Notes under the pieces: generated by a model
Told to the model about the DNA's origin: nothing
Seen by the model: the letters and a program-made list of their open reading frames with translations, nothing else
The model's database searches: none
Shown here: one piece after another, positions 53,458 to 63,220 of the stretch
Position numbering within the stretch: the stretch's first letter is position 1
Layout of the letters: every line of letters begins with the position of its first letter
Translations under genes and position numbers: made by a program
Origin: Piezodorus guildinii
Lineage: Eukaryota; Arthropoda; Insecta; Hemiptera; Pentatomidae
NCBI GenBank assembly: GCA_023052935.1
Contig: CM041295.1
Location: 166,365,366-166,429,365, forward strand
DNA: 64,000 bases
Reading direction: 5' to 3'

Positions 53458-55650
53458 CCAATTGCTGGCGTAGGGAGGTGGCGGCCTCATCGCCCGGCCA
53501 GTGGACCACAACCAGCCACTGGCCCTCCAGGTTGGGGGAACAATTAAACTAGCACTCATACAGTACACTAATACAGCACACTACACACACCCCACTCTAT
53601 ACAACAAGGTCAATAACAGTAAATACCCTAGGGCTCCTCCCCTAGGTAGCCACCCTGGATGGTGGAGCAGGTAAGGAAGCTCGAAGGGGGCAGCCCACCA
53701 CCTGACTCGGGGGCAGAGGTTGGGCCAATAACCCTCTTCCCCCAAAAACATACTATTGAAACCTGCTACAAAGAAAGCCGGACGGATTATTCGGAAACGA
53801 TTCAATGCGCGATTAATGGACCTTATAATTGGACAGTGGAATGTTTTATCCCTTTATAGACTAGGAGCTCTACAACAGCTTCTAACACAACTCGACCGTT
53901 ACCATGTTGACCTAGCTGCAATCCAAGAAATAAGATGGAACGGACAATGTGCTTACAACAAGAAAAATCTTATCATCTTCTATAGCTTCAATGACAAGAA
54001 ACACACATTTGGAACTGGATTTATCTTACACAAGAAGTTGAGTCAGTTAGTTATTGGCTTTGAACCAATTAGCTCTAGGATCTGTTATCTCCGAATAAAA
54101 GAAAAATCCATAATTATAGCATGATTAGTGTTCATGCCCCGACTAAAGATGCCCGGAGATTACGAAAAGGATGCTTTTTATAGTATTTATTTTATAGTCT
54201 CGAGCAAAAGCTTGATTCTTGTTCCAGAACTGATGTTAAGATTATCCTGGGAGACTATAATGCGGAAGTAGGAAAGGAGAGAAAATTCTCACCTACTATT
54301 GGTCTTCATAGCATCCATGATCATACAAATTATAATGCGATGAGAATGATAAATTTCGCTGCTTCGAAAGGACTCGTGGTAGGAAGCACAATGTTCCTCC
54401 CCAAAAGAATTCATCTAGCGACATGGTACTCCAATGATGGATTTACACGTAACCAAATATACCATGTGCTAATAAGCAGCCGGCACATCACGAGTTTAAT
54501 GGTTGTGAGGGTGTTCAGAGGTGCCAACGTCAATTCTGATCACTACCTCACCATTAGCAGGTTCAGGGCAAGGATCTCAAGCATCAGGAATCAAAGGGGA
54601 GCACGATCGCCAAAAAATAACATTGAAAAGCTGAAGGATCTGCAGGTTAGAAAACGCTTTGCTGACAATATGAATGAAAGGATTATAGATCTGATCGGCT
54701 GATAGCATAGATCAACAGTGGCAAAAATGTAGGGAAACCATGAAGGAACTGGCGGATCAAGTAAGAAAGTCCCCTGGTTTGACGAAGAATGTCAGAACCA
54801 ACCAGAAGAACCTCGCTTATAAAACAATGTTACAGCGGAGGCATACCAGAAGCTCAGTGGAGGAATATAGATCCAGAAGAAGGGCTGAGAAACGTACCCA
54901 CCAAAGAAAAAAAAGGGCATGGCAAATGCAACGCCTACAGGAAATGAAGATCTTCGGGTTAATAATGAGGTGAAGAAATTCTTCCAAGAAAAAAACAGTA
55001 GCCGACAGACATTCAAACCGAGAATAAATGCCTGCAGAGACAAATAAGGGAATATGATTACAAATCGAATGGATGTCCTAAAAGAATGGCGAAATTACTT
55101 CGATGCCTTCCATTATGACATGATGGAGGAAGAGGGAGAGGAAATAGAGATGCCCCTGGGGGAACTGGAGCCGCCGGATATAGACGAAGTCTGTGAAGCC
55201 GTCGAGGAGTTGAAAAATAATAAAGCACCAGGACCAGATGGACTCTCTCCGGAACTCTTCAAGTATGGAGGTGAAGAATTAGCGAAATTCCTCTATAATA
55301 TAATAATGGATGTCTGGAAAATAAAAGAAATTCCTAAGGAATGGTACAAAGCAGTTATATATACAAGAAGAGGGATGTGCTTGATTGTCAAAATTATCGC
55401 GGTATATCCCTCTTAACATGCGCTTATAAGGTGTTCTCCCGGATACTTTTTAAAAAAACTCCTTCCTTTTGCCGAGCAGAATATAGGAAAGTACCAGGCA
55501 GGCTTTATGAGAGGAAAGTCTTCCATAGACCAGATATTCTCCATCAGAAACATTCTAGGGAGATGCAGGGAGTACAATATCCACACGTATCACTCACCTC
55601 TTCATTGACTTTCGAATGGCCTATGACAAACCTGCTTGTCCTCATAGGCA
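53458..55650 (+). mobile_element. RTE-type LINE, 3' truncated
   Basis: A different LINE clade from its neighbours. It begins ATTGCTGGCGTAGGGAGGTG with a GC-rich 5' region, then an endonuclease and the first third of the RT. It ends near 55640 where Jockey sequence resumes. It carries the 5' end but no 3' end; a normal LINE insertion would lose the 5' end, which points to a later deletion through the right junction. Confidence 0.82.
53778..55640 (+). pseudogene. RTE ORF: endonuclease and RT N-terminal part (broken)
   Basis: The endonuclease starts GQWNVLSLYRLGALQQLL, AAIQEIRWNGQC and FGTGFILHKKLSQLVIGFEP, then, after frameshifts, ILGDYNAEVGKE and NSDHYLTISRFR. This is the RTE-clade pattern, also seen in host genes derived from RTE. 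The linker is rich in Arg/Lys. RT begins MDVLKEWRNYFDAF, EELKNNKAPGPDGLSPELFK, ELAKFLYNIIMDVWKIKEIP, then NYRGISLLTCAYKVFSRILF and, in further frames, RGKSSIDQIFSIR and DFRMAYDK. The catalytic YxDD box is missing because the element ends first. Confidence 0.85.
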
Positions 55651-55843
55651 TCTATTCCCGATAATGCTCCAAGGCGTCTGAAAAGACGGTGGCCTCGAAA
55701 CCTGCTTACTAAATAAACACTGAAGTGGGTAGATTCTTCTCAAGTCTTTTTCAAGCCAATGTTCTGTAAATAGCTCATTTACTTGTTGTACTGTGTACAG
55801 TTGTAAATATCAATAAAAGAATTAAAAAAAAAAAAAAAAAAAA
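55651..55843 (+). mobile_element. Jockey-type LINE 3' end
   Basis: The C-terminal codons read IPDNAPRRLKRRWPRNLLTK and a stop, homologous to the end of the copies at 41764 and near 59050. Then comes the family 3' UTR (TTTACTTGTTGTACTGTGTA, GTTGTAAATATCAATAAAAG) and a poly(A) tail at about 55825-55843. It probably belongs to the Jockey copy at 50990-53457. Confidence 0.85.
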
Positions 55844-56218
55844 TCAAAGAGCTTAACAATGTATGTTGGAAAAGAAAAGATTTTAGTAATGATGAGAGAA
55901 GAAGCATGACGTATATTGGAAGGAATTAATTAAGTAGTAAATAATATACTTAGTTAAATTATACATATAGATCACAGTAAATTTTAGGTATTCATATTTT
56001 TAATATAATATTAATATTCATCGAGTGAATATTTATCACTCATTTACTTAAGGTTTTTCTTGATATTTTAGGTTTCTTCGATTTTGATTCTTTTTTCGTA
56101 GTTCTGAATACAGTGGTTGAGTGATTTTACTATTTACAACGTATTGAATCATGTCTCAATTTCTAGAAAATACAAAGAACACTTTTATACTCTTCTAGGT
56201 ATTTATCTTTAAACTGAA
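55844..56218. other. AT-rich spacer
   Basis: No gene, repeat end or RNA recognised. Confidence 0.5.
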
Positions 56219-56740
56219 GAAAAAAAAAACCTGTTGCGCACTACACACGACTTTCATTTACCTCTGTCGTTAGGATCAATTTAAGAGCTATTAAAGAAAT
56301 TTATTGATGAAAAAAGGTATAAAGGTTTTTTGAATCTACAAAATAAAAGGTACTTTAAAGGAAGAAAATTGAAAAAATCGGCATTTATGTCCTATCAGAC
56401 TATTTCAATAAGAATAAAATCTAGATGATAATTAAGCCCATTAAATTTTACATCGATATAAAGAGTTTAATTAAAATCATTAGAGCCGTTTTTGAGGAAA
56501 TCGTGAAAAGGTGCAAACTGCACAGAATAAAGTGGCTTTTCTGGTTAGCCGATTTTGTTGAAAAGGTTGCTGTAACATCTCAGGTATATTTTTGCCCTAA
56601 ATATGAAATTTCAGTTTTGTAAGGCTTTTCGTCTTCGTGCTAGACTTGACACACACAGTTCTTTTCGCGCGACTTGGTTATTTGGACTCAGGGACCCTAG
56701 AGCGTATTTTCGTTGAAAACTGGAATTCGAAAATTTTCAT
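56219..56740 (+). repeat. Dispersed repeat, long copy
   Basis: This copy joins two segments seen separately elsewhere: TTGCGCACTACACACGACTT (56235; compare 17452 and 45840) and AAAGTGGCTTTTCTG to GGGACCCTAGAGCGTAT (56530-56715; compare 41330-41612 on the other strand). It therefore looks like the longest member of one interspersed family of at least 500 bp. A 65-codon frame at 56425-56622 shares IKWLF and VAVTS with the frame in the 41.4-kb copy, but I do not regard it as a gene. Confidence 0.6.
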
Positions 56741-56787
56741 GATCGCAATACTTTCCCTTACTTTATTTTTCACATATAGGTAAGTGT

Positions 56788-56912
56788 TAGTTAGATGTAC
56801 TAATCAAAGGACTGTTAAACAATTTGTAATTCTTCTTTGATTTAATGAATCAGGAGTTAAACTATGCTAAAATAAAGAATTGTTTAACAGTCCTTTGTTT
56901 AGTACATTTAAC
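56788..56912. mobile_element. Short hairpin element (MITE-like)
   Basis: Inverted arms of about 36 bases (AATCAAAGGACTGTTAAACA on the left; TGTTTAACAGTCCTTTGTTT on the right) with a 50-base centre. It looks like a miniature inverted-repeat element or a palindromic remnant. A TTAGTTAGATGTACTA end pairs with TAGTACATTTAACTGA. Target duplications were not resolved. Confidence 0.6.
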
Positions 56913-57089
56913 TGACATAACAGAGATATAACCTCCCTTGGTGAAATATTTACATATGATAATGAAATCAAGAATAATAAAATTCTTGTTTTTACATATA
57001 TATATGATTATTTTTATCAATAAATGTCGCTTTTTTCAAGTCTATCATCTCAATTGTTAATTTATATTTCAAATACATTTACGACAATG

Positions 57090-59180
57090 GTAGAAGATGA
57101 ACTATGTAATATTTAAATTCTAATCCCGGGGTAATGTCCTTTCTCTTGTCTCTACCTCCAACTGCTATACTATCCTTTCTCCTATAAGCCCAACATATTG
57201 GCCATGATCCCTCAAAAAACGTCCTGATATCCTTGATATATTTGTTTCCTCTCAGATATCTTCCTCCCAATCCACAATCAAATCCCTAAATGACCTGTCA
57301 TCTGATCATAGTCCAGTTCTACTTGCACTTGGGCCTTGTTCCTAAACCCACCATTCCCTCTCTGATTACAGGACGAGTGCAATTAAGTCCAAACTGGAGT
57401 TGAAAATCCCACTTAATACTAAACATGATATTGATAAAGCCGTGGACCAACTGACTGACTCAATTAGCAGTAGCATACTTGACAACACTTTAACTATTAA
57501 TACTACTAACTCACAGGAGTAGCATAGCTAGCTCAAGGTCGAAGTAGCATAGGACTACATATCCATCAGACAAAACGTATTATAATAAACTGACTAACAT
57601 ACTAAAATCAGAAAAATAAAAATTCAAAACTTACTCAACTTCACCGAAAAACTTACTATTACAGACAAAATCATGATGGATGACAACAAAAAAACTACTG
57701 AATTCAAAGACTGTAATCAACCACTCCTAACTGAATCCTGTATCTGGACAAAATCTGATGAAGAGAAGGCCCAGATATTCGGTCAGCGCCTTTTTCGAAT
57801 CTTTAACCCACATCCCGATATCCATATCTCGGTCACATTAAGTTTATAGAAGATGAACTAGATATCCCACTCCAAATGGTACTTCCTCCTAAAGCGTTCC
57901 ATACTTCTGAAATATCTAATATCATTCAGAGTTTACCATCCAGCAAAGCTCCTGGGCATGATCTTATAACTTCCCACTTTTTAAAACTCCTTCCTCGAAA
58001 ACCTATCCTATATCTCACTTACATATATAATTCCGTACTCCGTTCCACATACTTTCCTGCTTCCTGGAAATTATCCATACTCAAAATGATACCCAAACGT
58101 AAGAAACCGCCAGAAAATCCATCTTCTACCAACATTGCTTTACAAGCTCCGCAAATTCCTTCCCCCAACATACTTCCTTATTATCCAGTCCTAACTCACT
58201 GACAGATCCTTTAAAGTCAATCATAATAATTCCTATTCATCCACTTTTGGTCAGTTTGCTGGTGTTCCTCAAGGCAGTATCCTAGGACCCATTCTTTACA
58301 CAATTTATAAAGCTGATATCCCTTCCCATCCTAAAACTTTCCTTTCAACCTATGCTGATGGCACTTGTGTGTTATCAGTCAATACTGATCCAACTATTAC
58401 CTCTCAAACTCTCCAATCCCACCTCAGGGACCTTGAGGTATGGTGTCAGAACTGGAGAATTAAATTTAATGCCAACAAATCCTAACAAATGACTTTTACC
58501 CTTCGTCGTAAACCTATGACATCCTGCCCTACCGTCTCCTTCAATAATACTCCTCTTGTCCCGGTTGAACATATCCGATATCTAGGACTACACGTTAACA
58601 AACGCCTTACTTGGAACCCTCACACAAGACTGAAACTGCACGACGTTTTCGACTACTTCAACACTTACTAGACAAACATTCTTATCTTCCACTTAACTAC
58701 AAAAGACTTATCTACATGACTATCACAAGGCCGATATGGACTTACGGAGTAGAGCTTTGGGGCTCTACTAAACCATCTAATTCTTCCCGTATCCAATTCC
58801 TAAAATCCAAACTCCTTCGTAAAATCCTCAATGCTCCTTACTTTGTCACGAACAAACATCCATCTTAACTATGTAACATCCATATCCTTAATGTTCCGTA
58901 TGTTGCTGATTTGGCCCGATCTGGATACCATTCCTTTCATGACAAACTCCATTCCCACCCCAATCCTCTTGTTTCAATCCTTTCTTCCTCTTCAATTCCT
59001 GACAATCCTCCGAGGCGTCTGGAAAGAAGATGACCCTGAGATCTTCTAGTTTAGGATATTTTTAGAGTGCTTCCATAGGGAAGCTTCTCTACATGTGTTT
59101 CATGCCTTTTTACATTTCATTCCAATTTACTTGTTGTATTACATTATACAGTTGTAAATTCCAATAAATAAACAAATAAA
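57090..59180 (+). mobile_element. Jockey-type LINE, internally deleted
   Basis: Plus-strand copy lacking ORF1 and most of the endonuclease. Reading runs from the endonuclease C-terminus through RT to the family 3' UTR (TTTACTTGTTGTATTACATT, CAGTTGTAAATTCCAATAAA) and an A-rich end near 59180. Inside the RT, sequence equivalent to the SYRPISLLP through VEQAFDRVW region of the 42-kb copy is absent: the frame passes from PPENPSS to LTDRSFKVNHN-type sequence between about 58125 and 58205. Confidence 0.85.
57230..59050 (+). pseudogene. Jockey ORF2 remnant
   Basis: Endonuclease end DLSSDHSPVLL (57290), then KLELKIPLNTKHDIDKAVDQ. RT open parts are SSKAPGHDLITSHFLKLLPR, TYFPASWKLSILKMIPKRKK (57876-58202), then in another frame GVPQGSILGPILYTIYKADI and TYADGTCVLSVNTDP. 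The catalytic box reads YADG where the family has YADD. Then follow TFTLRRKPMTSCPTVSFNNT and RRFRLLQHLLDKHSYLPLNY, ending PPRRLERR near 59030. It has many frameshifts and is clearly dead. Confidence 0.86.
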
Positions 59181-59403
59181 AAAAATTAGTAATGACCGAA
59201 TAAACGAAAAAAAAAGATCCGTTTAAACATGTTTTAGCCTATATTTTCCTAATGATATTGATTATACATTCAAGAATAATGATATCTATCAGTACTTCAC
59301 ATTTTAAATTTATGAAGGTCAATAATAACCCAAATTATCTATTCCTCGTTTTTTAAAGAATTCATTACACTACCTTTAAACAAAAAAATAAAATAAAACT
59401 TAC
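59181..59403. other. AT-rich sequence, probable intron
   Basis: Lies between the Jockey tail and the exon candidate. Nothing else recognised. Confidence 0.4.
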
Positions 59404-59568
59404 AGTGAACATCAAACCAAACAATCGACACATCCTGTACCATTTTAACTTTTGAAAAAATTCTGGTCTCGTAATGTTAAACTGGAACTCTCCTCTCTGC
59501 TTCTTATCACAGATAGCCCTCATGTTTATCAAGGCTTGATTTCTTATGGCATAGACTTGTTTTATTAC
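59404..59568 (-). CDS. Candidate internal exon of an unrecognised host gene (A)
   Basis: Minus-strand acceptor TTGGTGTAATTTCAG (AG at 59570-59569) and consensus donor (TTCACT followed by GTAAGT, GT at 59403-59402). The 165-bp exon is exactly 55 codons, phase 0 at both ends: VIKQVYAIRNQALINMRAIC, DKKQRGEFQFNITRPEFFQK, LKWYRMCRLFGLMFT. The splice signals are strong and the sequence is plainly protein-like. It is the most upstream exon seen; earlier exons would lie beyond the right edge or in gaps I could not resolve. Family not recognised. Confidence 0.7.
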
Positions 59569-60248
59569 CTGAAATTACACCAAATTGTTTTAGTTATGTT
59601 TTTATAAGTCTTCAATATAACCTATATAAAACCATAGCCTAAATGTTATAAAATGGTTCAATCCTTTTGAAATCAACCAGATTGAATTAACTTTGTTACT
59701 TGTTAATAATTAGTAAACATTTGCATTATTATATAAACTATTCCAAATTATTTGGTAAATTAAACGCTATTTGTAAGAACATTTTAATCGTTGCCATCAC
59801 AAGTTTTTGCAAGTCTTCTCACAGTAAGCTGAAACTTCGAAATTATTCCTGCTCACACGAAGAACTCTGTAGCCTTGGGAATCGCATTTATTTATTTTGT
59901 TTTAATATAAATTTTCAACTAATTCCTAGGGCCTAGTGAGTTCTGCAAATGCGCATGAGTATAGCAGTCATCTTTCAAATCGTCTCTTGGATTTCTTGCT
60001 TTTTCAGTTGGAATTCACTTCAGTAGAATCTTGAAAACATCACCAGACTTCAGAATAACAAGAGCAGTAAATATTGGAGCAAACAACGGTAAGTTTTGTT
60101 ACAATTTACTATGTAAAGTGAATGCTAGATAACCTCTTCACATCAACTGATTGCCAATAGCTCGGCAAGGCCGGGATTGCTTTTCTTTTCTTTATTTATT
60201 GTTTTATTTCCCACATCTAGTTATATCTCATTATCTTCTTTACATGTA
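59569..60248. other. Probable intron followed by a LINE 5' UTR
   Basis: AT-rich to about 59930. From there to 60248 base composition is more even and the sequence leads into the Jockey ORF1 start, so it is probably that element's 5' UTR. No separate gene was supported. Confidence 0.4.
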
Positions 60249-61458
60249 ATGCGATATTTTCACCAAGAGATGTCCTCCAAAGCATCAACTAAAAGATCTA
60301 GATCTAGTGGTTCAATCACGTCTCCCATAAAACAAAGACCCCGCCGTGATACTGATAATAGATTGAATCAGCAAGCAACCACTACAGGTACTAATACAGA
60401 ATCTATTACCACAGCCTGGGACATCAACACAGGGGATGACTGACGAATCTCCGTTGTTCACCCCAAATCCTTTTCAAATCCTACATAATGAAAAAGAAAA
60501 CATGGAATCTTCTCCCACACCCTGTGAACCACGACATCCACCGATATTTGTCAAAAATATTTTTAAAAAATCAGTTGTTGTGTGCTCAATTGAATAAAAT
60601 TACCGACTCCACCAGCTACTACTGTATAAGTAGAATCAATGAGTTGTGATCAGAAATCTACATTATTCAACACCAGTTGAAGCAATCAAAGAAGAACTTA
60701 TGGAGATGGGTTACAAAGTGCGCCAATTCACTAATGTCATAAAAGATAGAGTTCAACTTCCTCTATTCTTCGTTGACTTGGAACCATTGTCAGGGGTAGA
60801 AAAAATTTATGATCTAAATAGACTGTACTATACAAGTGTAAAAGTCGAAAAACCTTACATCAAGAGAGAAATTGTTCAGTGTCACAATTGTCAGGCGTAT
60901 GGCCATACCAAAAGTTATTGTCATCACATACCACGCTGCGTAAAATGCGGTGAACAGCACAAGTCTGTGGAATGTACAAAATAGAAGTCAACACCCGCTG
61001 TATGTGCTCATTGCCTCAGGGACCACCCGGCCAACTACAAAGGATGCCAAATCTATAAGGAACTAAGGACCAGATATAAAAAACCTCACGTACTGGATGA
61101 AACAGCAAGACAGGCAAGAACTAGAAGAGAACCCTCAAAATTAATCGATGCCAATGTATCATTTGCCCACTTACTTGGAGGTGGGAACCAATATAGTGAA
61201 GCTGAGGCCCTGCACGGACTACAAAATGTACCTCAATATCCTCAATCCATTTCAAAAATAACTTTTCCTCAAAACGTAATTAGTCCTAAAAATCCTCATC
61301 CACAACAAATCTCTCATATCCCCCCTCCTTCAAATGCCACAGACCTTACCAGTTTGATGACATCCTTCATTTCCGAAATCAAATCCCTTGTCATGCCCCT
61401 AATCACTATCCTTACAAATCTTGTATCAAATCTCATTACCACCTTAAAAAATCCATAA
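60249..61458 (+). pseudogene. Jockey ORF1 (broken)
   Basis: Starts MRYFHQEMSSKASTKRSRSS, like the copy starting at 32497. A frameshift near 60440 interrupts the Pro-rich linker. The PRE domain is open from 60646: RNLHYSTPVEAIKEELMEMG, QLPLFFVDLEPLSG. Knuckles: VQCHNCQAYGHTKSYCHHIP, RCVKCGEQHKSVECTK, a stop (60982-60984), then VCAHCLRDHPANYKGCQIYK. The C-terminal part is open to a TAA at 61456-61458 (SEIKSLVMPLITILTNLVSN). Confidence 0.88.
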
Positions 61459-62850
61459 ATGACCTCACCTAATTCCTTATCTATTCTCCTATGGAATGCG
61501 AATGGTGTTAGAACTCACACTGACAAACTTACAGCCTTACTGCAAGACAAAAAAGTTGATGTTGCACTCATTACTAAAACTAGACTAACCACTAACTAAA
61601 CAGTACTTAAAATACCTGAATACACGACATACCGGACAGACATGTCATTGTCCACCGATCCCTCTCCCATCACTTACATCCACTTCCCGCCCACGATTTC
61701 CTACAAGCTACCTCTATTATAATCAAGACCTTTTCCTTTCCGCTCGTCATCGCATCAGCATACTGCCCTCCTAAACATTCTATTTCCATTACCCAATTTG
61801 GATCCTTCCTCAACTCATTTGGGAATCACTTTATTCTGGGTGCAGACCTAAACGCAAAGCACTAACAATGGGGTTCCAGAACCACAAATACTCGTGGACG
61901 GACATTGCACTCTGCACTGAACTCCAGACAACTTAATCTCCTACCTCCCGATTCCCCTACCTACTGGCCAACAGATTCTAACCGTAATCCAGACATCCTC
62001 GACTTCTTCATCCACAGCGGATTAGGCTCCCTGAACTATTCCGTAACTCGCCTTGAACTATTCCATAACTCGCCTTGAACTATTCCGTAACTCGCCTTGG
62101 TGAACTATCTTCTGACCATAGTCCACTGATCCTAAATGTATCCTTAACACCAATTCCTAAACCTGTCCCACCGTCATTCATCAGAGGCCCTATCAACTGG
62201 AACTTCTTCCGCGAAATCCTCACCAATGATATTGACCTCAGAGTGACTCTCAAAGCCCCAACTGACCTTGACGATGCCGTTTATTCCTTTACAACCTTTA
62301 TTCAACAAGCTGCCTGAAATGCCTCGGTCCCCAAGGACTCCCAAATAAATCCTTACAAAAACCATTTACCACAACACCTCCTAGAACTAATCAACACCAA
62401 ACGCCGAGCCAGAACATTATGGCAACGCACCCGTCACCCAGCAGATCGCCACTCCTATAACTTTTATTGTAGACAATTAAAGCGGGAGTTGGCGATATTT
62501 CGTTTCCAATCCTACAATTTCTACATCTCCTCTCTCTCGACTCTTGACGATTCCTTGTGGAATGTCACGAAGAGAATTCTAAAACCCCCCCTAATATCCC
62601 ATCCTCTCAGGCGTAGTGATAATTCCTGCGCTGCTTCTGACAAATATAAGGCCCAGGAATTCGCTTTCCAAGGTATTCGTATTCACTCCTCATTCTGATC
62701 TCAATCCAATCCATACCGCAATAGTTGAAGAGTTCCTTACGTCACCGATACCAATTTCCTTATCACCTAAAGCAATCAATCCCTCTGAGGTCAAATATAT
62801 TCTTAAAAAGTTTCCTCTCTGTAAATCCCCTGGATACGATCTCCTTACTA
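61459..62850 (+). pseudogene. Jockey ORF2, endonuclease and RT start (broken)
   Basis: Starts MTSPNSLSILLWNANGVRTH and DVALITKTRL, then a stop. Later pieces in other frames are SAYCPPKHSISITQFGSFLN, HFILGADLNAKH, LGELSSDHSPLILNVSLTPI (62099) and NWNFFREILTNDIDLRVTLK. The region before the RT is open in parts (KRRARTLWQRTRHPADRHSY, FTPHSDLNPIHTAIVEEFLT), ending with FPLCKSPGYDLLTNRLNS where the tandem repeat begins. The catalytic RT core is absent. Confidence 0.85.
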
Positions 62851-63220
62851 ATAGGCTCAATAGCTGCATACCCAAAGGTTAGTTACCGATTATACTATTG
62901 ATTTTAATCGCGCTCGCTCAAATATCGGTTTATATAACTTTTTCGTATTGATTGGATACTAGGCTCAATACTGCATATCCAAAGGTTAGTTACCGATTAT
63001 ACTGTGTATTATAATCGCGCTCGCTCAAATATAGGTTTATTATAACTTCTTCTTATTTATTGGATACTAGGCTCAGTAGTTTCGTTCCCAAAGGTTGGTT
63101 ACCGATTATACTATCAATTTTAATCGCGGTCGCTCAAATATCGGTTTATATAACTTTTTCCCATTTATTGGATAATAGGCTCAATAGCTGCATACCCAAA
63201 GGTTGGTTACCGATTATACT
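62836..63220. repeat. 108-bp tandem repeat, about 3.5 copies
   Basis: GGCTC landmarks fall at 62854, 62962, 63070 and 63178, exactly 108 bases apart. Each unit contains AAAGGTTAGTTACCGATTAT (or GGTTGG), AATCGCGCTCGCTCAAATAT and TCGGTTTATATAACTTTTTC. The array begins inside Jockey RT codons and ends at the tail of the R1-type LINE, which is inserted in the fourth unit. Confidence 0.9.

Larger units (their letters stand above)
60249..62850 (+). mobile_element. Jockey-type LINE, 5' two thirds
   Basis: Plus-strand copy with ORF1 and ORF2 up to the start of the RT fingers. It is cut at about 62850 by a 108-bp tandem repeat. ORF1 and ORF2 are arranged as TAAATG (61456-61461). A short local triplication (ACTCGCCTTGAACTATTCCG units at about 62045-62100) sits inside the endonuclease. 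Confidence 0.88.

Noticed and set aside
54792..55043. 83-codon minus-strand frame rich in F and L
   Set aside because: Antisense of the Arg/Lys-rich linker of the RTE ORF.
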